DNA of 60,572 bases from Betaproteobacteria bacterium (GTDB lineage Bacteria > Pseudomonadota > Gammaproteobacteria > Burkholderiales > SG8-39), in the NCBI GenBank assembly GCA_029883975.1, contig JAOUIL010000009.1:1-60572 (forward strand), given 5' to 3'. The notes beneath the pieces were generated by a model. That model made no database searches and was not told where the DNA came from. It saw only the letters and a list, made by a program, of their open reading frames with translations. Made by a program: the position numbers and the translations under genes. Below are positions 52,390 through 60,572 of this stretch, one piece after another. How positions within the stretch are numbered: position 1 is the stretch's first letter; each line of letters begins with the position of its first letter.

Positions 52390-52799
52390 CCGACCAGGGT
52401 CACCACCACGCTGCGCGTGTGCGCGCCGGTGCGGTGCTCCCAGAGATACACGCCCTGCCAGGTGCCCAGCGCGAGCCGGCCCTCGGCGACGGGAATGTGC
52501 AGCGAGACTCCGGCCAGCACGCTGCGCGCGTGCGCGGCCATGTCGTCGGGGCCCTCGTCATCGTGCCGATAGGCCGGATCGCCGTCCGGCGCAAGGCGCG
52601 CGAAGATGGTCTCCAGATCGCGCCGTACCGCCGGCGCGGCATTCTCGCAAAGGACCAGGGATGCGCTCGTATGCTGCAGGAACAGGTGGCACAAGCCCGC
52701 CTGCACGCCGCTCGCGCGTACCGCGCGTGACACCTCCGCGGTAATGTCGGTGGTCCCGCGACCGGTGGTGCGAAACGTGAGCGTCAGCTGGCGCAGCAT
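52386..52799 (-). CDS. yjbQ: YjbQ family (UPF0047) protein, secondary thiamine-phosphate synthase-like
   Basis: A 137-residue protein with the UPF0047 pattern: GTTDITAEV, CHLFLQHTSASLVLCENA, DDMAAHARSVLAGVSLHIPV and LGTWQGVYLWEHR. Some members have weak thiamine-phosphate synthase activity when overexpressed; the native function is unresolved. The start is set by MLRQLTLTFRT. Divergent from the Mrr-like gene with a 39-base gap and convergent with DUF3293. Confidence 0.9.
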   Translation of the reverse strand: MLRQLTLTFRTTGRGTTDITAEVSRAVRASGVQAGLCHLFLQHTSASLVLCENAAPAVRRDLETIFARLAPDGDPAYRHDDEGPDDMAAHARSVLAGVSLHIPVAEGRLALGTWQGVYLWEHRTGAHTRSVVVTLVG

Positions 52800-52838
52800 G
52801 GGCGGATACGGTCGGGATTGTAGGAGACAATCGCCGGG

Positions 52839-53393
52839 ATGAAGCTGCCCGAAAACTCGCTGTTCGGCATCCTGATGCGCGCGCGCTGGTGGGTGAGCGC
52901 GCTCGTCGCGCTCGCCGTTTTTGGCCTGGCGCGCCTCCTCTTGCCGGAAGGACTGGCGCTGTTCGCCGCTCTGCCCTTTGGCGTCATCGCCTGCGTGGTG
53001 GCGTGGCGGGAGATCCGCCGCCCGCGCGGCGCCCGCCTGGACAAGGCGCTCGCCGCGCTGCGCGAGATGGCCTGGGAAGAGTTCGCGGATGCGGTGCAGT
53101 CGGCATATCGGGAGGCTGGCTTCGCCGTGAAGCGCATCGACGGGGCGGCCGACTTCGAGCTGGAGAAGTCCGGCCAGGTGACGCTGCTCAGCGCCCGGCG
53201 GTGGAAGGCGGCGGTGACCGGGGTCGAGCCGCTCAAGGAGCTTGCAGCGGCGCGCGACCGGCGCGGCGCGGGAGAATGCCTGTACGCCTCGGCGGGCGGC
53301 ATGACGGACAAGGCGCGGGCATTCTGCGCGGAGCACAAGATGAAGGTCGTGGAAGGAGAAGAGCTCGTGCAACTGGTCCGCTCCGCCCGCTAG
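52839..53393 (+). CDS. Membrane-anchored Mrr-like protein with degenerate nuclease motif
   Basis: A 184-residue protein with two N-terminal hydrophobic segments (about 17-37 and 41-58), then an Mrr/restriction-endonuclease-like fold (about 75-180). The usual D...(Q/E)xKxW signature (for example QCKRW) is replaced: DFELEKSGQVTLLSARRWKA keeps the acidic start but carries S-A-R in place of Q-x-K. The catalytic Lys is therefore lost or is Arg, so DNA cleavage is doubtful. Related proteobacterial proteins are annotated as restriction endonuclease, but a structural or DNA-binding role near the membrane is more likely here. Confidence 0.75.
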   Translation: MKLPENSLFGILMRARWWVSALVALAVFGLARLLLPEGLALFAALPFGVIACVVAWREIRRPRGARLDKALAALREMAWEEFADAVQSAYREAGFAVKRIDGAADFELEKSGQVTLLSARRWKAAVTGVEPLKELAAARDRRGAGECLYASAGGMTDKARAFCAEHKMKVVEGEELVQLVRSAR

Positions 53394-53406
53394 GCCCGGC
53401 GCTCCC

Positions 53407-54624
53407 TTGCTCGTCGCGCGCCGCTCCTTCAGCCTGGTCGTGATCGCGCTTACGCTGTCGCTCGCCTATGGCATCTGGTACTCGTACAGCGTCATCCTGG
53501 TGGCGCTATTGCAGGAATTCGGCTGGAGCCGCTCCGTGCTGGCCGGGGCCTTTTCCGCATTTACCCTGGTCCACGGCGCGGCCAATCCGCTGGTCGGCGC
53601 CTTGTGCGACCGCGTTCGGCCGCTGCAGCTGATGGCGGCCGGCGGCGCGCTGCTTGGCCTCGCGCTGTGGGCGGACAGCTACATCGCCACGCCCTGGCAG
53701 CTCTACCTCGGCTTCGGGCTGTTCACCGCGGTCTCGGTGGCAAGCGCCGGCTGGATTCCCGCGCTGGTGCAGGTGCAGCGCGACTTCCAGGACAGGCTCG
53801 GGCTGGCGCTGGGCATCGTCAGCTCGGGCGTCGGCGTCGGCATGCTGCTCGTCGTGCCGCTCACCCAGCTGCTGATCGACGCCTACGGATGGCGCGCGGC
53901 GTTCCGCGTGCTTGCGGTGATCTGCGTGCTCTGGATCGTACCTTCCTCTCTGCTCCTGCTGCGCCTTGCGCCGCGGCGCGCGCCCGTCGCGCGCAGCGCG
54001 GCCGCATCCGGCGCGGCGCGCGACGTGACGCTCGGCCAGGCGATGCGCGGGGCGCCCTTCTGGCTGATGCTGTCGGCGTTCTTCTTCGGCAACGTGTGCT
54101 CGCAGACCCTGCACGTGCATCAAGTGGCCTATCTCGTCGACCGCGGCGTGGCGGCCATCGTCGCTGCTTCGGTAGTCGGCGTCGTCGGCCTGGCGAGCAT
54201 TGTCGGCAAGACCGGCGGCGGATGGCTGTCCGACCGCGTGGAACGGGAGCGCGTGTATGTGGCCGGGATCGCGGTCATGCTCGCCGCCGTCGCCGTGCTC
54301 GCGTCGCTCGGCCAGACGCCGGCGCTCGGCGCGATCTACCTGTACGGCGCGCTGCTCGGGCTCGGCTACTCGGTGACCGCCTCGCTCATTCCCGCGATGG
54401 TCAGTGACCGCTTCAGCGGACCGCACTTCGGCGCCATCGTCGGCATGGGCCTGCTCGGCAGCGCGATCGGCAGCGCCGTGGGGCCATGGATGGCGGGATA
54501 CCTCTTCGATCGGACGGGCAGCTATGCAATCGCCTTTGCGTTGGCGGCCGCCTGCGGCTTCGCGGCGGGCGTCGCGGGATGGCGTGCGCGGACGCTGCGC
54601 GTGCATGCACGGCCGCGGCCATGA
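53407..54624 (+). CDS. MFS transporter, OFA-like (oxalate/formate antiporter group)
   Basis: A 405-residue transporter with twelve hydrophobic segments. The N-terminal LSLAYGIWYSYSVILVALLQEFGWSRS and the GLVVGALCDR-like loop (NPLVGALCDRVRP) as well as GKTGGGWLSDRVERE are typical of monocarboxylate-type MFS proteins. Substrate is unknown, an organic anion is likely. TTG 53407 is the preferred start since it opens the first helix properly. Its stop overlaps the DUF1643 start (ATGA). Confidence 0.86.
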   Translation: MLVARRSFSLVVIALTLSLAYGIWYSYSVILVALLQEFGWSRSVLAGAFSAFTLVHGAANPLVGALCDRVRPLQLMAAGGALLGLALWADSYIATPWQLYLGFGLFTAVSVASAGWIPALVQVQRDFQDRLGLALGIVSSGVGVGMLLVVPLTQLLIDAYGWRAAFRVLAVICVLWIVPSSLLLLRLAPRRAPVARSAAASGAARDVTLGQAMRGAPFWLMLSAFFFGNVCSQTLHVHQVAYLVDRGVAAIVAASVVGVVGLASIVGKTGGGWLSDRVERERVYVAGIAVMLAAVAVLASLGQTPALGAIYLYGALLGLGYSVTASLIPAMVSDRFSGPHFGAIVGMGLLGSAIGSAVGPWMAGYLFDRTGSYAIAFALAAACGFAAGVAGWRARTLRVHARPRP

Positions 54625-55100
54625 CGCCCTCCGGCGCGCGCTTCTCCGCCTGCCGGCGCTGGCGCACGCTGCTCTGGCGACGGTGGGACGGGCAACGGCC
54701 GGTGGCGAACTTCCTCATGCTCAATCCGAGCACGGCGGACGAGACGGTGCTCGATCCGACCTGCGCGCGCGCGCGGGACTTCGCCGAGCGCTGGGGCTAC
54801 GGCGCGCTGCTGGTCACCAATGTGTTCGCCTGGCGCGCCACCGATCCGGGCGAGATGCGTGCCGCGGCGGATCCGGTCGGCCGGGGCAACGACGTCGCCA
54901 TCCTGCGTGCCGCGCGCGCCGCCGCGCTCGTCGTCTGCGCCTGGGGCAACCACGGCGCGCATCTCGGGCGCTCGGCGCAGGTCAGGCAGCTGCTCGAACG
55001 CGCACACATCGCGCTGCATGTCCTGCGGCTCAATGCCGGCGGCGAGCCTTCCCACCCGCTCTACCTGCCCGCACGCCTCGCGCCGGTACCCTGGCGCTAG
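54621..55100 (+). CDS. DUF1643 domain protein
   Basis: A 159-residue protein with the DUF1643 pattern: FSACRRWRTLLWRRW, NFLMLNPSTADETVLDPT, RARDFAERWGYGALLVTNVFAWRATDP and VVCAWGNHG, ending in LRLNAGGEPSHPLYLP. Small protein of unknown function; often described as a possible nucleoside/DNA-modification-linked family. Translationally coupled to the MFS gene; its last four bases overlap the stop of the convergent VWA gene. Confidence 0.9.
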   Translation: MTPSGARFSACRRWRTLLWRRWDGQRPVANFLMLNPSTADETVLDPTCARARDFAERWGYGALLVTNVFAWRATDPGEMRAAADPVGRGNDVAILRAARAAALVVCAWGNHGAHLGRSAQVRQLLERAHIALHVLRLNAGGEPSHPLYLPARLAPVPWR

Positions 55101-55756
55101 CTCTTCAGCAATCTGTCGAGGTGCTCGAGATCGTTGATCACGTGCCACTCGCGCGCCCCCGCGGCCTCGACGCGCTTCTGCCACACCTCCAGCCGCCCGA
55201 GGTAGCGGCGCGGGTCGATGTTGTCGGTCTTGAGCTTGACGACGTTCACCGCGACCACGCGGATGTCCTTCAAGTCGATGGGGAAGTCGCGGATGGTCGC
55301 GCGGTCGAGCTCTTCCTGCATGTCGGAGAAGATGAGGATCGTCTTCCTGCCCGCCCCGGTTTCGTTGAGGAACAGCGCGCCCTGGATCAGGCCGCCGGTG
55401 ATGTCGGTGTTCGCGCTGCCGCGCGCGGTCGCGGCAAAGGTCTCGACGCGCTCCTTGAACGCGCGCTTTTGCGCATTGGCCTGGGAAGGACGCTGGTCGA
55501 AGGTCGCCTTGGCGATGATGTCCTTCTCGCTGAAGCTGCGGCTACGCACGCGCGCTACCGCGAGCGAGTCGCCGGGCTGCAACGACCCGAGCAGGTAGTT
55601 GACGATCAGCTGGGCCTTGCCGATCTCCTCGGCATAGGTGCCCGACGTGTCCACCAGCAGGTACACGGCCTGGGAATGGCTGCGCGGGTCCGCGCAGCCC
55701 GTGGCGTGCGCGAGCGCAAGCGCCGGCACGGACACCAGAAACGCGCGGCGCCTCAC
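55097..55756 (-). CDS. Exported von Willebrand factor A-like protein
   Basis: A 219-residue protein with an N-terminal export signal (RRRAFLVSVPALALAHATGC). The Cys after ATG could be a lipidation site, but the -3 Ala makes a weak lipobox. VWA fold: MIDAS Asp-x-Ser-Gly-Thr in LLVDTSGTYAEE, Thr in NTDITGGLIQG and Asp in ILIFSDMQEE, so metal-dependent ligand binding is likely. Its ATG overlaps the stop of the upstream polytopic membrane protein gene, giving a two-gene unit. No known system is recognised from the pair. Confidence 0.82.
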   Translation of the reverse strand: MRRRAFLVSVPALALAHATGCADPRSHSQAVYLLVDTSGTYAEEIGKAQLIVNYLLGSLQPGDSLAVARVRSRSFSEKDIIAKATFDQRPSQANAQKRAFKERVETFAATARGSANTDITGGLIQGALFLNETGAGRKTILIFSDMQEELDRATIRDFPIDLKDIRVVAVNVVKLKTDNIDPRRYLGRLEVWQKRVEAAGAREWHVINDLEHLDRLLKS

Positions 55757-57201
55757 GACGGTTTCCCCGCTTCGAGGTCGACGCGCCGCGCGCGCAGTGC
55801 GCCCGGACGCGCGCTCTTCACCCAGCGCTCGGCGAGCAGCGGCAGCACGATGAACACGTCATAGAGGGTGATCAACAGCTTGCACAGCTGCCGGATGGCA
55901 TTGCCCGCCGTGCGCAGGAGCACGGCGGCCGCGCGCGCCAGGATTACCAGGGCCGCGCCGCCCACGGTGCGCGCGGTATTGATGAACGACTCCAGGGGCA
56001 CGGCGACGAAGGCCAGCGCGAACGGCAGGATGAAGCCGAGCAGCATCTGCCCGGCGGTCGGGATGGCTCCCAGCCAGCCGTCGGCCACTGGCGCCTGAGA
56101 AGCGGCGAGCGACTGCAGCAGCGCCTGCTTGTCGGCGATCAGCATGTCGCGCATCAGGGCCAGCGCCGCCTCGATGCCCGCCAGGATGACCAGCAGCACG
56201 AAGGAGGCCCACATCATCCGCCGGCGCATGAGCTCGGGGAGGTTGTGGATGCGCGGAAAGAGATGCGTGATGCGCAGCGTCTCCATGAGGAACAGGCCCA
56301 TGGTCGCCTCGACGAAGATGATCACCAGCGCGGCGACCTCCGAGGTGCGCAGCGACGCCGTGAGGTAGTCGCCCGCGCCCACCATCTCGGACATGGGCAG
56401 CGCGATCAGCTTGAAGTTGATCAGCGCGCCGCCGGCAGCGACCGCCAGGACCAGCGCGGAGATGCAGAACTGCGTCAGGGCGGAAACGGTCAGCGCGTGC
56501 TCCGCCTTGTCGGTCTTGCGCACGATCGCCTCGTAGCGCTCCATCTGCGCGTCGATGGCGGAAGCGCGCTCGGCGAGGCTCGTCATCTTGCGGTCGGCCT
56601 GCGTCAGCGTCTTGTCCAGCGAACGCCAGAACGGCATGAAGCCGTCGAGGATCTTGTGGCGCGACTGGTAGGCGCGGCGGTACTCGGCGAGCGTCTTGTC
56701 GTGGATCTCCCTGATGGAGCGGTTGATCTCCTCGAGGACGCGCTGCACGAGCTCGTTGCCGTTCGGCTTGATCTTGGCGATGGCGGCGACGGCGTCCACC
56801 CAGTCGGGCGGCGGTGGCGGGACCTCGCCGCACTTGCGGTAGTCCTCCTCCACGCGCGTGATCTCATCCAGCAACTTGCGCTGCAGGGCAGGATAGCCCT
56901 CGAGGTCGCGCTTGACCAGCACGGCGACGCGTTCGAACTCGCGCGCCAGCCGCTCGCCGGTCTCTTCGCGCCCCTGCGCCAGCAGCACGGCGCGATTGCG
57001 CTCGCGCATCTCGTTGGCGCTCGCCAGCAGCGCGCGCGCGGCCAGGCGCAGCGGCCCGCCGGCCAGCTGGCCGAGCGAACGCAGCAGTCCATGCATGGGC
57101 GCGCGCGCCGCATACAGGAACGGCATGGCAATCACGAACCACGTCAGCGCGGAGAGCGCTGCATTGCCCGGCCAGATCATCCAGAACGGAGAATCCGCCA
57201 T
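55753..57201 (-). CDS. Polytopic membrane protein with long coiled coil, unknown family
   Basis: A 482-residue protein I do not recognise. One N-terminal helix (about 12-34), then a charged, largely helical/coiled-coil stretch (about 55-240, with heptad-like runs such as ERLAREFERVAVLVKRDL and DRKMTSLAERASAIDAQMER), then about five membrane helices (about 243-270, 290-312, 333-355, 385-435 and 440-460) and a basic tail. A single Cys sits in a proline-rich stretch (KCGEVPPPPPDW). Upstream neighbour of, and coupled to, the VWA gene. It might be a force- or ligand-responsive channel or scaffold; that is speculation. Confidence 0.75.
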   Translation of the reverse strand: MADSPFWMIWPGNAALSALTWFVIAMPFLYAARAPMHGLLRSLGQLAGGPLRLAARALLASANEMRERNRAVLLAQGREETGERLAREFERVAVLVKRDLEGYPALQRKLLDEITRVEEDYRKCGEVPPPPPDWVDAVAAIAKIKPNGNELVQRVLEEINRSIREIHDKTLAEYRRAYQSRHKILDGFMPFWRSLDKTLTQADRKMTSLAERASAIDAQMERYEAIVRKTDKAEHALTVSALTQFCISALVLAVAAGGALINFKLIALPMSEMVGAGDYLTASLRTSEVAALVIIFVEATMGLFLMETLRITHLFPRIHNLPELMRRRMMWASFVLLVILAGIEAALALMRDMLIADKQALLQSLAASQAPVADGWLGAIPTAGQMLLGFILPFALAFVAVPLESFINTARTVGGAALVILARAAAVLLRTAGNAIRQLCKLLITLYDVFIVLPLLAERWVKSARPGALRARRVDLEAGKPS

Positions 57202-57276
57202 AGGGCACCCCTTTCCAGCCTTGAGTTGCCCCCTACGGACGCAATTCTACCGCGCCGCCGCGCGCGGCTTCCGGCA

Positions 57277-57633
57277 CTATTTCTCGATGGCGAGCAGTTC
57301 CACCTCGAAAATCAGTGTCGCATTTGGCGGTATGACGCCACCGGCACCGCGCGCGCCGTAGGCGAGGCCCGGCGGGATGGTGAGCACGCGCGTGCCGCCG
57401 ACTTTCATGCCTTGCACGCCCTCGTCCCAGCCCTTGATCACGTGTCCCGCGCCGAGCGGGAAGCCGAAGGACTCGCCGCGATCCTTGCTCGAATCGAACT
57501 TCTTGCCGCGCTCGCCGCCGTAGATGAGCCAGCCGGTGTAGTGCACCTGCACTTGCCTGCCGGCCGTCGCCTCGTCGCCCGTGCCGACGACCTTGTCGTC
57601 GTAGATGAGTCCGCTTGCCGTCGTCGTCGCCAC
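57277..57633 (-). CDS. FKBP-type peptidyl-prolyl cis-trans isomerase
   Basis: A 118-residue single FKBP domain without signal peptide: [46 protein letters not shown] and [23 protein letters not shown] read in blocks. The GTG start has AGGA about 7 bases upstream (the ATG-less N-terminus [13 protein letters not shown]). Key FK506-pocket residues (Tyr, Asp, Phe, Ile, Trp, Tyr) are in place. Probably an immunophilin that accelerates proline isomerisation in the cytoplasm. Located 10 bases downstream of gshA on the same strand. Confidence 0.92.
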   Translation of the reverse strand: MATTTASGLIYDDKVVGTGDEATAGRQVQVHYTGWLIYGGERGKKFDSSKDRGESFGFPLGAGHVIKGWDEGVQGMKVGGTRVLTIPPGLAYGARGAGGVIPPNATLIFEVELLAIEK

Positions 57634-57643
57634 TCGATCCTCC

Positions 57644-59179
57644 TTAGGTCGGGATTCCCAGCCGCTCGACGGCCAGGTAGTTCTTGCGGTATTCCTCGAA
57701 GGGCAGGGTGTCGGCCGCCTCGATATTCCGCTGCTCCTCGATCGACTCGTCGGCAAGGCGCGCGAAGCGCTCCTGCTCGGACGCCGTAAACTCCTTTGCC
57801 ATAAGCACCGATCGGTGCCTGGCCGAGAGCGCGCGCACGAATTCGGTGTAGGAGCCGTTGTGGCTGCGCTGCATTTTGGCCACCACCCGCGCCGAGGGAG
57901 TGTGCGCAGGGTCGCGCAGCACCTCCGCCTGGTACGCGAGCGAATCGCGATAGGCGCTGCCGTCGAGGGCGCTGTCGAGCGCTGCCGCCACGGGCGCGCA
58001 CTCGGCCAGCAGCGCCTCGCCCCATTCCTTCAGCGACCGGTCGCCCACCCCGCAGCCGAGTTTCAGCCCCGGCTCGCGGCCGCGCTGCGCGACGCATTCC
58101 TGATTGCGCGACACGCACGCAATCTCCTCGGGCGTGTCCGGCGGGCTCTCGGAGAGCAGGCAGTGCAGGAGAAAGACGTCCAGGAACCTCATCGTCGTCG
58201 CGTTGATGCCCACGGGCTCGAAGGGATCGAGGTCCATGAGGCGAACCTCGACGTATTCCACGCCGCGCTCGCGCAGCGCGTGCAGCGGGCGCTCACCCGG
58301 GCGGATGGTCCGCTTGGGCCGGATCTTGCCGTAGAACTCGTTCTCGATCTGCAGAAGCGTGGTGGAGAGCTGGCGGTACGTGTCCGGCCCGTCGCCGCGC
58401 GCGCCCGGCTCGCGAATGCCGATCTTCTGATACGGCAGGTAGACCTGCGTCAGCCCCTGCTGCAGCGTGCGCGCGTACGACGCCAGGTCGTTGCAACTCA
58501 CGACCAGCGACGCCTGCGCATCGCTCTGATAGCCCAGGCGTCCCATGCGCAGCGTGGTTGCGTGCGGCAGGTGAAAGGTGCCGGGTCGCAACTCCTTGAG
58601 CGCATGTGGCCGGCCCTGCACGAAAGTCGCGCAGGTCGCCGGCGAGGAGCCGAACAGGTAGAAGAGCAGCCAGCCATGGCGGCGGAAGTTGCGGATGAGC
58701 GCGAAGTACTCGTCGTTCCCGAGGCCCGGCAGCGACCAGTTGTAGTGGATGCCGGAGATAGTCTGCATGCGCCGCCCGTAGCGCCAGGAAAGCCCGTTGC
58801 GGTAGACGGTCTTCGCGCGGCCCACATTGGAAGTGCCGTAGTGTCCGATCGGGATGCTCTTGTCCTCGGGCAAACCGCAGGGCATGCTGCCCGCCCACAG
58901 GAGCTCGTCGCCGATCGCCCGATAGACGGCCTGGTGGATGCGCGTGAGCTCTTCCAGGCACGCTTCCGCGCTCGCGTGCGCCCCGGTGATCAGCTCCAGC
59001 TGCGACTCGCTGAAGTCGGTGGTGATGTGCGGATGCGCAAGCGCCGAGCCGAGCGCGGCGGGGTGCGGCGTGAGCGCAAGGGCGCCGTCGGGCCGCGCGC
59101 GCAGCGACTCCTTCTCGATGCCGCGGCGCATGCCGCGCAGGGTTTCGCGCGTCACGGCGCGGATGCGGTCCTGCAACAT
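57644..59179 (-). CDS. gshA: Glutamate-cysteine ligase, E. coli type
   Basis: A 511-residue enzyme for the first step of glutathione synthesis. Class I features: [39 protein letters not shown] in blocks ([14 protein letters not shown]), [40 protein letters not shown], the [14 protein letters not shown] metal/ATP block and a long C-terminal helical part. This group is found in gamma- and some betaproteobacteria. Its product would feed the ABC exporter and GST in this window. It is divergent from the TRAP operon; its ATG is preceded by GAGGGA. Confidence 0.94.
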   Translation of the reverse strand: MLQDRIRAVTRETLRGMRRGIEKESLRARPDGALALTPHPAALGSALAHPHITTDFSESQLELITGAHASAEACLEELTRIHQAVYRAIGDELLWAGSMPCGLPEDKSIPIGHYGTSNVGRAKTVYRNGLSWRYGRRMQTISGIHYNWSLPGLGNDEYFALIRNFRRHGWLLFYLFGSSPATCATFVQGRPHALKELRPGTFHLPHATTLRMGRLGYQSDAQASLVVSCNDLASYARTLQQGLTQVYLPYQKIGIREPGARGDGPDTYRQLSTTLLQIENEFYGKIRPKRTIRPGERPLHALRERGVEYVEVRLMDLDPFEPVGINATTMRFLDVFLLHCLLSESPPDTPEEIACVSRNQECVAQRGREPGLKLGCGVGDRSLKEWGEALLAECAPVAAALDSALDGSAYRDSLAYQAEVLRDPAHTPSARVVAKMQRSHNGSYTEFVRALSARHRSVLMAKEFTASEQERFARLADESIEEQRNIEAADTLPFEEYRKNYLAVERLGIPT

Positions 59180-59275
59180 AGTTCCCTCGGGGAGGTGCGC
59201 ATGCTAACCCGCGTGCGCAGATAGTCAAAACGGGCCTGGTGGGCTCTGGCATCATAACCGGTCAGTTCAAACCCT

Positions 59276-59284
59276 AAGGAGGGG
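59276..59284 (+). promoter_or_regulatory. Strong ribosome-binding site of dctP
   Basis: AAGGAGGGG, fully complementary to the 16S 3' end, 8 bases before the ATG at 59293. It fixes the start and suggests high expression of the binding protein. Confidence 0.7.
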
Positions 59285-59292
59285 GATTCCGC

Positions 59293-60330
59293 ATGAACGC
59301 ACGCCGCATGACCATCAACGCCGCGGTCGGTACGGCCCTCGCCGGGCTGTCCCTGGGGGCAGCTGCGCAGACCATCAATCTCAAGCTGCACCACTTTCTC
59401 GGGCCCAAGGCGCCCGCTCACTCGCAGATGCTCGTGCCCTGGTCCCAGCGCGTCGAGAAGGCCTCGGGCGGCAAGGTGAAGATCGAGGTATTTCCGTCGA
59501 TGGCGCTCGGCGGCAAACCGCCGCAGCTCATCAACCAGGCGCGCGACGGCGTCGTGGACCTGATCTGGACGGTGAATGGCTACACCGCGAACCTGTTCCC
59601 GCGCTCCGAGGTATTCGAGCTGCCCTTCGTGCACACCAACAGCGCGACGGCGACCAACCTCGCCATGCGCGCCATGTACGACCAGTACCTGAAGACGGAG
59701 TACAAGGGCGTGCATCCGTTGTTCCTGCACGTGCATGCGGGTCAGGCCATCCACATGGTGGACAAGGAAGTGCGCAAGCCTGACGACCTGAAGGGCCTGA
59801 AGATGCGCATCCCGACGCGCACCGGGGCCTGGATCATCGAGGCGCTGGGCGCGTCGCCCGTGGGCATGCCGGTACCCGACCTGCCGCAGGCGCTTTCCAA
59901 GAAGGTCGTGGACGGCGCCTTCATTCCCTGGGAGATCATCCCGCCGCTCAAGATCCAGGACGTGACCGACTACCAGATCGAAGGTCCGAACCGCATGCGC
60001 TTCGGCACCACCACGTTCCAGGTGTCGATGAACCAAGCGCGCTGGGACAGCCTGCCCGCGGACCTGAAGAAGGCATTCGAGTCGCAATCGGGCGAGGCCT
60101 GGGTGCGCGAGGTCGGCCAGATCTGGACCAAATCGGAAGACTTCGGCATCGGCCTTGCCGTCAAGGCGGGCAACAAGCACATCGTGCTCACGGACGTCGA
60201 GCTCGCCGCGTTCCGCGAGAAGCTCGAGCCCGTGGTGCAGCGCTGGGTCAACGAAGTGAAAGGTCAAGGCATCGACGGCGCGGCGCTGGTCAAGGCCGCG
60301 CGCGAGAACATCGCCAGGTTCTCGAAGTAA
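59293..60330 (+). CDS. TRAP transporter substrate-binding protein, DctP family
   Basis: A 345-residue periplasmic binding protein with signal peptide (cleavage near GAAAQ). DctP features: LHHFLGPKAPAHSQMLVPWSQRVEKAS, GKVKIEVFPSMALGG, LRAGVKGLKMR-like LKGLKMRIPTRTGAWIIEALGASPVGMPVPDLPQAL and the VDGAFIPWEI loop. The Arg that binds the substrate carboxylate is in KMRIPT. It captures an organic acid for the TRAP permease encoded next. The sequence is of the 2,3-diketo-gulonate/organic-acid type but the ligand is undetermined. Confidence 0.93.
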   Translation: MNARRMTINAAVGTALAGLSLGAAAQTINLKLHHFLGPKAPAHSQMLVPWSQRVEKASGGKVKIEVFPSMALGGKPPQLINQARDGVVDLIWTVNGYTANLFPRSEVFELPFVHTNSATATNLAMRAMYDQYLKTEYKGVHPLFLHVHAGQAIHMVDKEVRKPDDLKGLKMRIPTRTGAWIIEALGASPVGMPVPDLPQALSKKVVDGAFIPWEIIPPLKIQDVTDYQIEGPNRMRFGTTTFQVSMNQARWDSLPADLKKAFESQSGEAWVREVGQIWTKSEDFGIGLAVKAGNKHIVLTDVELAAFREKLEPVVQRWVNEVKGQGIDGAALVKAARENIARFSK

Positions 60331-60341
60331 GCCGCGCCGGG

Positions 60342-60572
60342 ATGCACGACGGGGGCGGCGCGCCCGAGGCGGCGCAGGGGCCCAAGGGGTTCCTGCGCCG
60401 CGTGATCGAGAGCTGGGCGCTGCTTGGCGGGCTGGTCTTGCTCGCCATCGCCCTCATGGTGTCCTACAGCTCGGCGGCGAGCTGGCTGCTGGGCAAGCCG
60501 CTGCCCGGCGACGTGGAGCTGGTCGAGATGCTCACGGCCATCTCGGTGTTCATGTTCCTGCCGTACTGCCAG
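60342..60572 (+). CDS. TRAP transporter small permease subunit, DctQ-like (3' partial)
   Basis: Seventy-seven residues visible before the window ends. The frame stays open from ATG 60342 and shows a polar N-terminus (about 20 residues) then a membrane helix (WALLGGLVLLAIALMVSYS) and a second starting (LVEMLTAISVFMFLP). Spacing of 11 bases after dctP and the ELVEMLTA block fit the DctQ family. The large permease DctM presumably lies beyond the window. Confidence 0.85.
   Translation, partial: MHDGGGAPEAAQGPKGFLRRVIESWALLGGLVLLAIALMVSYSSAASWLLGKPLPGDVELVEMLTAISVFMFLPYCQ

Overview
This is a GC-rich (visibly about 65-70%), densely coding bacterial chromosome segment with many 1-4 base stop/start overlaps and frequent GTG/TTG starts. 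Gene content (MnmC, an IF-1 with a C-terminal tail, a PsrA/FadR-like beta-oxidation regulon, TRAP transporter, adjacent parE-parC, E. coli-type GshA, standalone EgtD) suggests a proteobacterium, most likely a betaproteobacterium (Burkholderiales/Rhodocyclales-like). That placement is inference; no rRNA, tRNA, IS element, prophage or CRISPR array was seen. No intergenic stretch exceeds 300 bases.

Layout. 1-2.1 kb: 5'-truncated HtrA-like protein with a degenerate triad, a DUF465 protein, D-aminoacyl-tRNA deacylase and a cupin. 2.1-8.2 kb: CHASE2 hybrid histidine kinase, divergent from a Slam-like outer-membrane barrel, a FecR-domain protein with a TbpB-like C-terminus and a single-domain response regulator. 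8.3-12.6 kb: an ACAD10/11-like pair (APH-type kinase plus acyl-CoA dehydrogenase) with SDR, GST and MarC. 12.6-20.4 kb (minus strand): one beta-oxidation operon, tetR-fadE-fadA-fadB-yciA-hydrolase, headed by a sigma70 promoter whose -10 abuts a perfect PsrA-type operator. 20.4-24.2 kb: Atm1-type ABC exporter with terminator, PBP7-like endopeptidase, EgtD. 24.2-27.7 kb: second FecR protein, membrane-fused spermidine-synthase-like protein, beta-barrel protein.

27.7-38.4 kb is mainly catabolic: IclR regulator divergent from an FMN 2-hydroxyacid oxidase, MnmC, methylmalonate-semialdehyde dehydrogenase, two SDRs, then a perfect 22-bp hairpin, then RraA-like, SMP-30 lactonase-like, D-2-hydroxyacid dehydrogenase and enolase-superfamily genes that look like a sugar-acid pathway. 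38.4-39.2 kb: a Phd/VapC toxin-antitoxin pair. 39.2-45.7 kb: parE, a 73-residue protein ending in a clamp-binding-like motif, parC, a GGDEF protein and Tam. 45.7-48.7 kb: infA, LemA, DUF2207 protein, ArfB.

48.7-52.8 kb is a string of small, tightly coupled genes: thiol dioxygenase, four-domain rhodanese, a glutaredoxin-fold protein without any cysteine, HNH nuclease, PIN protein, DUF3293 and YjbQ. 52.8-57.2 kb: Mrr-like membrane protein with a damaged catalytic motif, MFS transporter, DUF1643, and a VWA protein coupled to a coiled-coil polytopic membrane protein of unknown function. 57.3-60.6 kb: FKBP, GshA, and the start of a TRAP transporter operon cut by the window end.

The least-explained systems are the Slam/FecR-TbpB-like/CHASE2 module, the thiol-dioxygenase/rhodanese/Cys-less glutaredoxin string, the VWA/membrane pair, and the sugar-acid cluster. 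The most concrete regulatory result is the operator-promoter arrangement controlling the whole fad operon.
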